A stretch of DNA of 10,475 bases, taken from positions 1-10,475 of the forward strand of contig JAJYGU010000246.1 of the NCBI GenBank assembly GCA_021784975.1, in the 5' to 3' direction. The position numbers and the translations under genes were made by a program. A model generated the notes under the pieces. That model did not search any database, was not told the origin of the DNA, and saw only the letters and a program-made list of their open reading frames with translations. Origin of the DNA: Planctomycetota bacterium (lineage in GTDB: Bacteria; Planctomycetota; Planctomycetia; Pirellulales; Thermoguttaceae). This document shows positions 1 to 5,894 of the stretch, piece after piece (within the stretch, counting starts at the first letter, position 1; every line of letters starts with the position of its first letter).

Positions 1-563
1 TCGGCATACTGGAAAGCCAAGTAGGCTTTTCGCACGGCCGGTTGTAGTTGACGCAACACAGATTCCTGAGTAAGGGCAGGGGGCAATTGTTCCTGCCCTG
101 GTGCCGCGTCGGCCCCGCCATTCCCTTCGCCTTGCTTCGCTCCCGGGGCCGGCGGTGTTCGGGCGCTTAGAAGGATTTCTGTGGTCTTCACGATTTGTTG
201 GAAGTCGTTGCAAGCGGCGTCCCAATCGGGGCGATGCCTTTCATGCCAAGCTATACCGCTGTCTGCTGTCAAGCCGCTGGGCGTCACCACACGAAGCGCT
301 ATTGGCAGATCAGGCCATTCACTTTCAATGGTGCTCACCAAATCTTGGAGGGTACGCCAGTGTTCGTCGCACACCTGTGAGAGCTTGGTCAACCACTCCT
401 CTTTGGGCTGCCTTTCCGAAGGCGCTGAATCCGCCAAAGCCTCTTTGGCAAGGCGGTATCGCTCCGAATCTTTGGAGTAAGAGGAATAGAGCAACTCCGC
501 CGCGGCTTTGATTTTGACGAGGGTTTGCCATTCGGGGGTTCGGTTATCGAGAGGAGAAGCCAT
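1..563 (-). CDS. Planctomycete-specific hypothetical protein, N-terminal 187 residues (3' end off window)
   Basis: An uninterrupted minus-strand frame starts with ATG at 563 (MASPLDNRTPEW) and stays open to the window edge, giving 187 codons. The first 135 residues look soluble and mostly helical, rich in Glu, Trp and charged residues. A Pro/Gly/Ala linker follows at about residues 136-165 (APGAKQGEGNGGADAAPG). At 168-187 comes SVLRQLQPAVRKAYLAFQYA. From memory, that last motif opens the conserved domain of a family common in planctomycetes, where it is usually followed by a LEDREAYDLLKEEG-like stretch; that part would lie outside this window. Function is unknown. The gene is downstream of, and on the same strand as, the HTH gene, 126 bases away. 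A GAAAGGCG-type ribosome binding site precedes the ATG and sits in a hairpin arm. No membrane segment or signal peptide is seen. I am sure it is coding; the family link is recognition only. Confidence 0.8.
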   Translation of the reverse strand, partial: MASPLDNRTPEWQTLVKIKAAAELLYSSYSKDSERYRLAKEALADSAPSERQPKEEWLTKLSQVCDEHWRTLQDLVSTIESEWPDLPIALRVVTPSGLTADSGIAWHERHRPDWDAACNDFQQIVKTTEILLSARTPPAPGAKQGEGNGGADAAPGQEQLPPALTQESVLRQLQPAVRKAYLAFQYA

Positions 564-566
564 GCG

Positions 567-617
567 TTCGCCTTTCGTTAGATCGGGTCGGCCCGAGCCG
601 GTGGCGAGAAAGGCGAA
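567..617 (-). promoter_or_regulatory. Hairpin that would mask the ribosome binding site of the element's partial gene
   Basis: A perfect 10-base inverted repeat, TTCGCCTTTC at 567-576 and GAAAGGCGAA at 608-617, encloses a smaller hairpin (TCGGG 583-587, CCCGA 592-596). On the minus-strand transcript the second arm is GAAAGGCGAA, the likely Shine-Dalgarno region, three bases before the ATG at 563. The upstream arm would pair with it completely. The structure is read directly from the sequence; translational control by it is inference. Confidence 0.5.
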
Positions 618-627
618 TAACGCGCCG

Positions 628-675
628 ACCGGCCCAAACCGCTTGGCCGGTGCCGTTGCAATCAGCGGCCGGCCG
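628..675. repeat. Short palindromes in the spacer after the HTH gene
   Basis: The 126-base spacer between the HTH gene and the next element gene holds ACCGGCC (628-634) paired with GGCCGGT (645-651) around a 10-base loop. It also holds the self-complementary decamer CGGCCGGCCG at 666-675. Neither has a run of T's on the minus strand, so they are not clear terminators. Operators for the HTH protein or leftover GC-rich palindromes are both possible. Confidence 0.3.
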
Positions 676-689
676 TCCCGATCATTAGT

Positions 690-1094
690 CTAACCGATCC
701 ACCGCATGAAGTCCCGTTCGCGTGCCTCCTTTTCTAAGTCCGTCAAGTCCGCACTGCCGATCGGCGGCGACTGTCCAGAGAGAAGCCCAATCCCCTTGAG
801 CACAGCCAAGGCGGTTTTGGGGTCGTTGCCAACTGCCATTTCGATGCAATCAACCGCCTTTTCAGCTAACCGGGTCAGCCGCGCCGTCATGCGTTCACGA
901 AGCGCAAGCCGTTCTCGGTTCCATTCCGCCTGAAACGCACAATCGTCCTTGAGCCAACGATGCACGGTGGCCCGATCCACGCCCGCGACGGCAGCCGCTT
1001 GGGTCACGCTTTCCCCCGCAAGTAGCGTCTCGATAGCGAGTGCTTGACTGGCTGAAACTGTTGCATTTCGTAAAGAAGTGTTGCGTCTTGTCAT
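690..1094 (-). CDS. Small helix-turn-helix DNA-binding protein, phage terminase small subunit-like
   Basis: A 134-residue soluble protein. Residues about 14-50 form a helix-turn-helix of the transposase/terminase-small-subunit type (ASQALAIETLLAGESVTQAA, then VAGVDRATVHRWLKDD), the sort that recognises DNA at packaging or regulatory sites. Residues 52-105 look like amphipathic helices (WNRERLALRERMTARLTRLA), consistent with oligomerisation. The C-terminus (EKEARERDFMRWIG) is charged. The ATG at 1094 is chosen because GGGGAGGAC stands directly before it, a strong ribosome binding site; the frame is open further upstream, but only through tRNA-derived DNA. It follows the orphan tail by about 55 bases and precedes the planctomycete-specific gene on the same strand. 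No large terminase subunit, portal or capsid gene is visible, so a packaging role is not shown. A regulator of the element, or a protein acting at its ends, is equally possible. Confidence 0.72.
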   Translation of the reverse strand: MTRRNTSLRNATVSASQALAIETLLAGESVTQAAAVAGVDRATVHRWLKDDCAFQAEWNRERLALRERMTARLTRLAEKAVDCIEMAVGNDPKTALAVLKGIGLLSGQSPPIGSADLTDLEKEARERDFMRWIG

Positions 1095-1149
1095 GTCCTC
1101 CCCTATCAAAAGTGCGGTTTTGGACGACCCTCCGCCGTGATTTAACCCC

Positions 1150-1449
1150 CTAGCCCTGCGTTTCGAGCATGGCAGCAAGCCGCGCCCGGTCGACCGGCGA
1201 GAGCTTGGCGAGTTCAGCGGCGAGCTTCGCCAGCGAGTCGCCCTGGTCGGCAGCGGCATCCCCTTCGCCTTGCTCTCGCTTGCCGGTGGCGGGGGCAATG
1301 GCGGATTGTGGCGACGGCCGCGGCAGAGTACAATCGGGGCCGTCGCCGTTACCATTTTCCGGGTTGCTGGTGCAAACCCTGGTGCAAATCGGCGAAGGCG
1401 TCGGCGCAACCTCTTGCGGTTTCGCCTCTTGCAACTCACCCGCGCTTGA
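1150..1449 (-). pseudogene. Orphan C-terminal reading-frame tail, possibly the severed end of the element's integrase
   Basis: A minus-strand frame ends with a stop at 1150 and encodes a helical C-terminus (LAKLAAELAKLSPVDRARLA, ending in METQG). A Pro/Gly/Glu-rich linker precedes it (KPQEVAPTPSPICTRVC, then GKREQGEGDAAADQGD). The frame has no convincing start inside the element: read upstream it runs through the tRNA fragment (RRESNPQPPDRQ, a typical antisense-tRNA peptide) and the terminator. Tyrosine integrases often have attP overlapping their 3' end, so integration into a tRNA can detach the C-terminal tail from the rest of the gene. The layout fits this: the missing N-terminal part would sit at the other end of the element, on the same strand. 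The HTH gene starts about 55 bases downstream. Alternatives are a short real gene with an unusual start or a chance open frame in GC-rich DNA. I recognise no catalytic integrase motif. Confidence 0.4.
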
Positions 1450-1491
1450 CTGTCGATCCGGTGGTTGCGGGTTCGATTCCCGTCGCCCTCG
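1450..1491 (+). tRNA. 3' half of a tRNA (probably tRNA-Asp, GTC): attachment-site remnant
   Basis: From left to right: anticodon loop CTGTCGA (1450-1456, anticodon GTC), 3' anticodon strand TCCGG (1457-1461), five-base variable loop TGGTT, T-arm GCGGG-TTCGATT-CCCGT (1467-1483), 3' acceptor strand CGCCCTC (1484-1490) and discriminator G (1491). The discriminator G and GTC anticodon both fit Asp. No GAGGGCG acceptor strand or D-arm lies upstream. The bases left of the loop (CTTGA, 1445-1449) pair imperfectly with TCCGG: one wobble and one T-C mismatch, where CCGGA would be expected. The 5' half is therefore foreign and the crossover lies in or beside the anticodon loop. No CCA is encoded. The fragment should not give a functional tRNA. 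Anticodon identity is slightly uncertain because position 37 is G rather than A. Confidence 0.75.
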
Positions 1492-1496
1492 CACAC

Positions 1497-1536
1497 AAGG
1501 CCCGTTGACGGTGGTTGTCAGCGGGTCTTTTCTTTT
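1497..1536 (+). terminator. Rho-independent terminator of the original tRNA transcript
   Basis: The stem AAGGCCCGTTGAC (1497-1509) pairs with GTCAGCGGGTCTT (1517-1529) around the loop GGTGGTT, with two G-T wobbles. A T-rich tail runs to 1536. It starts six bases after the tRNA fragment, where a tRNA terminator belongs. Its survival shows that the DNA right of the fragment is the original chromosomal flank. It also separates the element from the convergent glcF. Confidence 0.8.
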
Positions 1537-1619
1537 GAGCAGACAAGCACTTGCGGCGGTGGATGCGGTCACTCGCAGCATCGCGGCCCTGCCCGGATTG
1601 GCGCGAGGCGCGTGGTCCT

Positions 1620-2945
1620 TCACCCACGCCAAGGCCGCTTGCTCTCGTAGCTCAGGTCGAGCAGGTCCATGGGGTGCATGACGAACAGCGGCAGCTTGCG
1701 GCGCCGTAGCTCGCGCTGGATTTGCAGGAGGCAGCCGGCGTTGGAGGCCAGCACGATGCGAGCGCCCGTGCTTAAGATATTCTCAACCTTGCGCTGGGCC
1801 AGCCGGTCCGACATCTCGGCCTGGTTCAGGTTGTAGACGCCGGCCGAGCCGCAGCAAATGCCCGACTCGGGCAGTTCGCGCAGCTCCAATCCGGGAATGA
1901 GCGAGAGCAGCCGCCGCGGGGCCTCGGTGATTGCCTGGGCGTGGGCCAAGTGGCAGGCATCGTGGTAGGTGGCCACGGCCTCGATGCGGCCGGCAGGCGG
2001 GACCATGCCCAGATTGTCGAGAAACTCGTTGATGTCCTTCACCTTGGCGGCGAACTTGGCGCGATGCGGCTGCAGGCCGTCTTGCCAGTGCAGGCCGTAT
2101 TCTTTCATCATCGCCCCGCAGCCGGCGTGATTGACCACGATCGCATCGTAGCGGTCCAGCTCGAAGGCCACCAGATTGGCATCGGCCATCCGCCGGGCGC
2201 CGCGGTTGTCGCCCGAATGGAAGTGAATCGCCCCGCAGCAGCCCTGCTCGGGCGGGATGAACACATCGCAGCCGTTCTGTTGCAACACCCGGAGCGTGGC
2301 CCAGTGGGTGGGCCGGAATACGGCGTCGGCCACGCAGCCCACGAAGAAGGCCACCCGCGCCCGCTTCCGTCCCACCGCCGGCAGGAATTTTGGCAGCCGC
2401 GGAGCGGTCTGCAGCCGAGAGGGCAGCAGCGGCGCCATCCGTCCCAGCCGGCCGGGGATCACTCGGAACAGCCCCAGCCGTTCGGCCATCTCGTACCATC
2501 CCAGCCGCTGCATGAGCCGCACGGGCAGCAACAGCCTCCGCATGCGATCGGCATAAGGAAAGAGTCGGAAGAGGACGATCTCGCGGAACCAATCGTAACG
2601 CGCCTCGCCGCGCTGGTCGGCCTGCTCGACCGCCAGGCGGAAGGGCTCGATCAGCCGCCCGTAGCGCACCCCGGAAGGGCAGGCCGTTTCGCACGCGCGG
2701 CAATCCAGGCAGAGCTCCAGGTGCCGCCGCATGCGATCGCTCAACGGATGGCCGTCGGCCACCATCCGCATCAGTTGGATGCGGCCGCGGGGGCTGTCAT
2801 TCTCGTCGCCCAGCTCGGTATACGTCGGACAACTCGAGGTACACAGGCCGCAATGCACGCAGCGCTGGAACAGCGCATAGTCGATGGTTGCCGCCGGATT
2901 GACGGCGGTAAAAAGTTTCGCGTTGTGAAAGCCATTTCCCTGCAT
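1620..2945 (-). CDS. glcF: Glycolate oxidase iron-sulfur subunit GlcF
   Basis: A 441-residue Fe-S protein that passes electrons from the GlcD/GlcE flavin subunits toward the quinone pool at the cytoplasmic membrane. It has two [4Fe-4S] ferredoxin motifs near the N-terminus (C29, C32, C35, C39 in CVHCGLCTSSCP; C79, C82, C85, C89 in CLDCRACETACP). Two CCG-type cysteine-rich domains follow, with CCGAIHFHSGD at 236-246 and CHLAHAQAIT plus CCGSAGVYNL at 331-373. These are the expected motifs in the expected order and the length is normal for the family. The ATG at 2945 is chosen over an in-frame GTG at 2975 because the GTG lies inside a palindromic repeat; neither has a good ribosome binding site. 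It is the last gene of glcDEF, 103 bases after glcE, and converges on the tRNA terminator. LutA and heterodisulfide-reductase-like proteins share the fold, but the order with glcD and glcE argues for GlcF. Confidence 0.93.
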   Translation of the reverse strand: MQGNGFHNAKLFTAVNPAATIDYALFQRCVHCGLCTSSCPTYTELGDENDSPRGRIQLMRMVADGHPLSDRMRRHLELCLDCRACETACPSGVRYGRLIEPFRLAVEQADQRGEARYDWFREIVLFRLFPYADRMRRLLLPVRLMQRLGWYEMAERLGLFRVIPGRLGRMAPLLPSRLQTAPRLPKFLPAVGRKRARVAFFVGCVADAVFRPTHWATLRVLQQNGCDVFIPPEQGCCGAIHFHSGDNRGARRMADANLVAFELDRYDAIVVNHAGCGAMMKEYGLHWQDGLQPHRAKFAAKVKDINEFLDNLGMVPPAGRIEAVATYHDACHLAHAQAITEAPRRLLSLIPGLELRELPESGICCGSAGVYNLNQAEMSDRLAQRKVENILSTGARIVLASNAGCLLQIQRELRRRKLPLFVMHPMDLLDLSYESKRPWRG

Positions 2946-2963
2946 GACGATTGCGCCGCCAAC

Positions 2964-3033
2964 GGGGACAGGCACCGTCGCCGCGACCCATTTTCGTCGG
3001 GCAACCGTGAACCGTGCGACGGAGCCAGTCCCC
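2964..3033. repeat. Palindromic repeat between glcE and glcF
   Basis: The outer arms GGGGACAGGCACC (2964-2976) and GGAGCCAGTCCCC (3021-3033) are imperfect inverted copies, differing at two of 13 positions. CCCATTTTCGTCGG (2987-3000) lies between them; its reverse complement CCGACGAAAATGGG recurs at the 3' side of the repeat near 10400. The unit fills most of the 103-base glcE-glcF spacer and could weaken read-through or stabilise the upstream message. That role is inference. Confidence 0.65.
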
Positions 3034-3048
3034 TTTAGTGTTTTCGGC

Positions 3049-4416
3049 TCATGGGAATATGAATCGGCCGGGGTTAAGGAGGTTGTGGGGATCGAAACGA
3101 TCCTTGACGGCCTGCATCACACGGACCGCCGGGCCGGGCGGGCCCCAAATGTCGGCGGCGGTGAGAGGAGTATCGTCGGGATGTTGAGCTACGACCAGCT
3201 TGCCGCCGGCCGCGGCCGCAATTTCGCGGAGTTGGCGGATCAGGGCGACGGCCGTCGGCCCAACCGCATCGGCCTCGCCAACGCACCGGCAGTCTTCTGC
3301 GCGGCAAGAAAGCCCGATGCGAATCACGCCGTTGCCGGCGCGGGCCTGAATGGCGCCGTGGGGAACAAGCGGCAAGAGCTTGCCGAGGGTGGCCACAGTT
3401 GCGCTCGGCAAGACGTGGATTTCCATGCTGAGTTCCGCATTGCCGGGCATTTCCGTGAGCTGCTGCCAAATGGGGTCGCCGTAGGGGCCAGTCCATTGCC
3501 TGGTAACGCCGACCCCGGCGGCGTTCCAATCGCGGTGGAGCTCCTCGACCATCCAGTCCACCTCCTCCGAAGACCCTTCAAGACCGACGCACAGCCGGGC
3601 GGCGCGTTCACAGGGGACTGTCCCGACCAACCTTCGGCCGGTGCCCTTCGCGGCGGGGAAGATTTGCTTCTTGGCGACCGCCGTGTCCGCCGCGAAAATG
3701 GGACTGTCCCCCTTGGGTGGCGGGCCAAACAACCCGTCCTCATCGGGCAGTTGTCCGGCCAGCAACTCGATGGCGATTGGACGGACGTCCGAGCGGACCA
3801 GATCGGCGAGGAGCGGCTCGGCCGCCTCAATTTGCGCGAGATCGCAGACCAACAGGGCCGCTGCCTCGGCGGGCGGACGGACCATGAGCGTGACCTGCGT
3901 CAGGATGCCCAGTGTGCCCAACGAGCCGGACATCAAGCGGGCCATGTTGTAGCCGGCGGCATTTTTCACCACGCTTCCGCCGCCGGAAAAGACCGTGCCG
4001 GTGCCATCGACGGCCGTGAAGCCAAGCACATAGTCGCGGATGGTACCGTAGCCGTAGCGGCGGGGACCGGCGGCATTGACGGCCACCGCCCCGCCCACGG
4101 TGGCTTGTTTCGGCCGCGGCACATCCACCGGCAGGCGTTGCCGACGGACCGCCAGGCATCGGTCCAGCGCGGCCAGCGTCAGCCCGGCCTCCACGGTGAT
4201 GGTCAGGTCGTCGGCCGGATCGTCGATCACCCGGTTAAGGTTGGCCAGCGAGACTCCGATGCCCGGCCGCGACGGGGCGGCTCCGTAGCCCGACTGTGTG
4301 CCGCCGCCAATCGGATAGACGGCCATGCCCCGGCTGCCGGCGTTGCGGACCGCCTCTGCCACCGCGGCCGTGTCGGCGGGCGTCAAGGATTCGGTAATTT
4401 GGGAAGCGGAGATCAT
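3049..4416 (-). CDS. glcE: Glycolate oxidase FAD-binding subunit GlcE (carries an in-frame repeat insertion)
   Basis: A 455-residue FAD-linked subunit of glycolate oxidase. The PCMH-type FAD domain covers about residues 14-185 (YPIGGGTQSGYG 34-45, ATVGGAVAVNAAGPRRYG 105-122, GSVVKNAAGYNMARLMSGSL 147-166, GTLGILTQV 167-175). The C-terminus ends in FDPHNLLNPGRFIF, the usual closing motif of FAD oxidases of this family. GlcE proteins are generally shorter, about 350-400 residues from memory. The excess lies partly in residues 235-268 (KGDSPIFAADTAVAKK to LVGTVP), which are encoded by a copy of the GGGACAGTCCC repeat. The frame stays open across it, so the protein is probably still made, with an extra loop. 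The ATG at 4416 overlaps the glcD stop by four bases (ATGA), implying translational coupling. I am confident of the family; whether activity is kept despite the insert cannot be judged from sequence. Confidence 0.92.
   Translation of the reverse strand: MISASQITESLTPADTAAVAEAVRNAGSRGMAVYPIGGGTQSGYGAAPSRPGIGVSLANLNRVIDDPADDLTITVEAGLTLAALDRCLAVRRQRLPVDVPRPKQATVGGAVAVNAAGPRRYGYGTIRDYVLGFTAVDGTGTVFSGGGSVVKNAAGYNMARLMSGSLGTLGILTQVTLMVRPPAEAAALLVCDLAQIEAAEPLLADLVRSDVRPIAIELLAGQLPDEDGLFGPPPKGDSPIFAADTAVAKKQIFPAAKGTGRRLVGTVPCERAARLCVGLEGSSEEVDWMVEELHRDWNAAGVGVTRQWTGPYGDPIWQQLTEMPGNAELSMEIHVLPSATVATLGKLLPLVPHGAIQARAGNGVIRIGLSCRAEDCRCVGEADAVGPTAVALIRQLREIAAAAGGKLVVAQHPDDTPLTAADIWGPPGPAVRVMQAVKDRFDPHNLLNPGRFIFP
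3613..3712. repeat. GGGGACTGTCCC-flanked repeat inside glcE, in frame
   Basis: A unit bounded by GGGGACTGTCCC (3613-3624) and GGGACTGTCCCCC (3700-3712) lies entirely inside glcE. Its left part CGACCAACCTTCGGCCGGTG matches, apart from one C/T difference, the copy at 5895-5982. Its right part CGAAAATGGGACTGTCCCC is identical over 19 bases to the copy near 10396-10414. Sharing different segments with two separate intergenic copies marks it as a member of a dispersed family rather than chance coding sequence. Confidence 0.8.
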
Positions 4417-5819
4417 TGTGGATGGCCTCGATCCAAAGGGGATAGTCCCCGCGGCGGTATCAGCTTTCCAGGATTCAGGCGCAGCGAAGGATCAAACGCC
4501 TGGCGAACACGGCGCATCGCCTCCAGATCGGCGGGCGCGAACAGGCGGCCCATCAGGGCGATCTTCTCAATGCCGATGCCGTGTTCGGCGGTCACGCTGC
4601 CGCCGCACGCAATACACTCCTCGAGCACTTCCCGGCCGGCGGCCAAAGCTCGATCAACTTGTTGGCGGTCGCGTTCGTCGAACAGCAGGATGGGGTGGAC
4701 GTTGCCGTCGCCGGCGTGGGCCACGTTGACGATGCGAATCTGGTGCCGGCGGCCGATTTCGGCGATGCGGTCAATGATCTGCGGCAATCGGCTTCGCGGC
4801 ACCACGCCGTCTTCGATCAGGTAGCTGGGGCTGAGTCGCCCCGTAGCCGCGACCGCCAATTTGCGGCACTTCCAGAGCAGCTCGCGCTGCGGGGCGGTCG
4901 ATGCCTGGAGCACTTCGCGGGCGCCGAATTGCCGGCAAAGCTCCACGATCCTTTGCTGCTGCCGATCAAGACCCGCCCTCGGGCCATCGACCTCCAGAAT
5001 CAGGATTGCGCCGGCGTCGGTCGGAAAACCGAAGTGAAACGCCTCTTCCACGACCGCCAGTATGCCCTGGTCCATCAACTCCATGGCGGCGGGGATGATG
5101 CCGGCGGCGATGATCTGACTCACTGCGTTGCTGGCATCGGCGACGTCGGCGAAGATCGCCCGCAGGGTGTGGAAATCTTGCGGATTGGGCATCAAGCGGA
5201 CCCAGACCTTGGTGACGATCCCCAGCGTGCCTTCGCTGCCCACCAACAGGCCGATCAGATCGAGTCCGGCCGGATCCCCGACCGGACCGAACTGCACAAT
5301 CGAACCGTTGCTGAGAACCACCTCGACCCCAAGCACGTGGTTCACGGTGACGCCATACTTGAGGGTGTGCGGGCCGCCGGCGTTGGTGGCCGTGTTGCCG
5401 CCGATGGTGCTGGCGGCTTGGCTCGACGGGTCGGGCGCGAAATGGAAGCCGGTGCCGCTCAAGGCCCGCGCGAGCTGGAGGTTGGCCACGCCGGCCTCAA
5501 CCACCGCCATGCGGTTGCGGAGGTCGATGCTCAAGACCTTGTTCATTCGCGAGAGTGCCAGCACCACGGCCTCGCCCAGCGGCACGCAGCCGCCGGCCAG
5601 GCTGGTGCCGGCCCCGCGCGGCACCACCGGCACGCCCTGCCGTTGGCAAACCCGAATCACCGCGGCGACTTGCCGGGTCGAGCCGGGCAAAACCACCGCG
5701 CGGGGTGGCTGACGTTCGATGGTCAGGCCATCGCAGTCATAGACGGCCAACTCCGAAGGCGCCGAGAGGACATTCTCTCGACCAGCGGCGGCCCGTAGCT
5801 CGGTGACCAGTGGTGACAT
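4413..5819 (-). CDS. glcD: Glycolate oxidase FAD-linked catalytic subunit GlcD
   Basis: A 468-residue flavoprotein, the catalytic subunit that oxidises glycolate (or a related 2-hydroxy acid such as D-lactate) to the 2-oxo acid. The N-terminal FAD-binding PCMH domain covers about residues 38-215 (VPRGAGTSLAGG 67-78, PDPSSQAASTIGGNTATNAG 129-148, GSEGTLGIVTKV 194-205). The C-terminal FAD-oxidase cap carries HAGDGNVHP (368-376), EHGIG (412-416) and LRLNPGKLIP (447-456). Length fits the family. The ATG at 5819 has no clear Shine-Dalgarno, but the upstream sequence leaves no better start, and a promoter-like element lies about 35 bases before it. First gene of glcDEF, overlapping glcE by four bases. 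The last dozen residues, after the usual end motif, are partly encoded by a GGGGATAGTCCCC repeat half. D-lactate dehydrogenases share this fold; the three-gene set favours glycolate. Confidence 0.94.
   Translation of the reverse strand: MSPLVTELRAAAGRENVLSAPSELAVYDCDGLTIERQPPRAVVLPGSTRQVAAVIRVCQRQGVPVVPRGAGTSLAGGCVPLGEAVVLALSRMNKVLSIDLRNRMAVVEAGVANLQLARALSGTGFHFAPDPSSQAASTIGGNTATNAGGPHTLKYGVTVNHVLGVEVVLSNGSIVQFGPVGDPAGLDLIGLLVGSEGTLGIVTKVWVRLMPNPQDFHTLRAIFADVADASNAVSQIIAAGIIPAAMELMDQGILAVVEEAFHFGFPTDAGAILILEVDGPRAGLDRQQQRIVELCRQFGAREVLQASTAPQRELLWKCRKLAVAATGRLSPSYLIEDGVVPRSRLPQIIDRIAEIGRRHQIRIVNVAHAGDGNVHPILLFDERDRQQVDRALAAGREVLEECIACGGSVTAEHGIGIEKIALMGRLFAPADLEAMRRVRQAFDPSLRLNPGKLIPPRGLSPLDRGHPQ
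4438..4450. repeat. Single GGGGATAGTCCCC palindrome at the 3' end of glcD
   Basis: One 13-base palindromic unit of the repeat family lies in the last codons of glcD, encoding the RGLSP of its C-terminus. It is 22 bases upstream of the glcE start on the transcript. No second arm is seen nearby, so it may be a solo or decayed copy. Confidence 0.55.
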
Positions 5820-5852
5820 GGGAAGCAGTGCGGCAGGCAGACTACTTTCACA

Positions 5853-5882
5853 AGTATAGCCCGGCAGAAGTGCCAGTGTCTA
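5853..5882 (-). promoter_or_regulatory. Candidate sigma-70 promoter for glcDEF
   Basis: On the minus strand, TAGACA (5877-5882) and TATACT (5853-5858) each match the consensus -35 and -10 at five of six positions and are 18 bases apart. Transcription would start near 5846, giving a short leader before the glcD ATG at 5819. Planctomycete promoters are poorly defined, so this rests on the general sigma-70 consensus. Confidence 0.5.
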
Positions 5883-5894
5883 TTGCCGGCCCAA

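Larger units (their letters stand above)
1..1449. mobile_element. Right end of a tRNA-integrated genetic element (left end outside window)
   Basis: The stretch left of the tRNA fragment at 1450-1491 reads as one end of an integrated element. The tRNA lacks its 5' half and is joined to unrelated sequence. The adjoining genes are of accessory type: a phage-like HTH protein and a planctomycete-specific hypothetical. By eye, base composition is less GC-rich than in the glycolate oxidase genes to the right. When an element integrates into a tRNA gene, the intact tRNA is rebuilt at one end and the 3' fragment is left at the other. Here the fragment and its terminator stay joined to chromosomal DNA on the right, so the element extends left beyond the window. 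I see no complete integrase or replication gene. The boundary is inferred from the point where tRNA pairing fails, at about 1446-1450. Confidence 0.62.

Noticed and set aside
73..99. AGGGCAGG/CCTGCCCT inverted repeat near the left edge
   Set aside because: It falls in the low-complexity linker of the partial hypothetical protein and has no partner copy or T-run; nothing beyond symmetry supports a function.
1392..1491. A complete tRNA gene
   Set aside because: The sequence left of 1450 has no GAGGGCG acceptor strand and no D-arm, and the anticodon stem is mismatched; only the 3' half is present.
690..1496. Longer version of the HTH gene starting upstream at 1496
   Set aside because: The upstream extension would translate the tRNA fragment and att region; the ATG at 1094 has a strong GGGGAGG ribosome site.
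2944..4824. Very long plus-strand open frame opposite glcF, glcE and glcD (about 626 codons)
   Set aside because: It is antisense to three genes with clear family motifs, has no recognisable domain, and long antisense frames are expected in GC-rich coding DNA.
4581..5798. Plus-strand open frame opposite glcD, and similar ones at 1941-3038 and 6799-7980
   Set aside because: Shadow frames of glcD, glcF and the kinase/regulator genes; compositionally biased, His/Gly/Arg-rich and without motifs.
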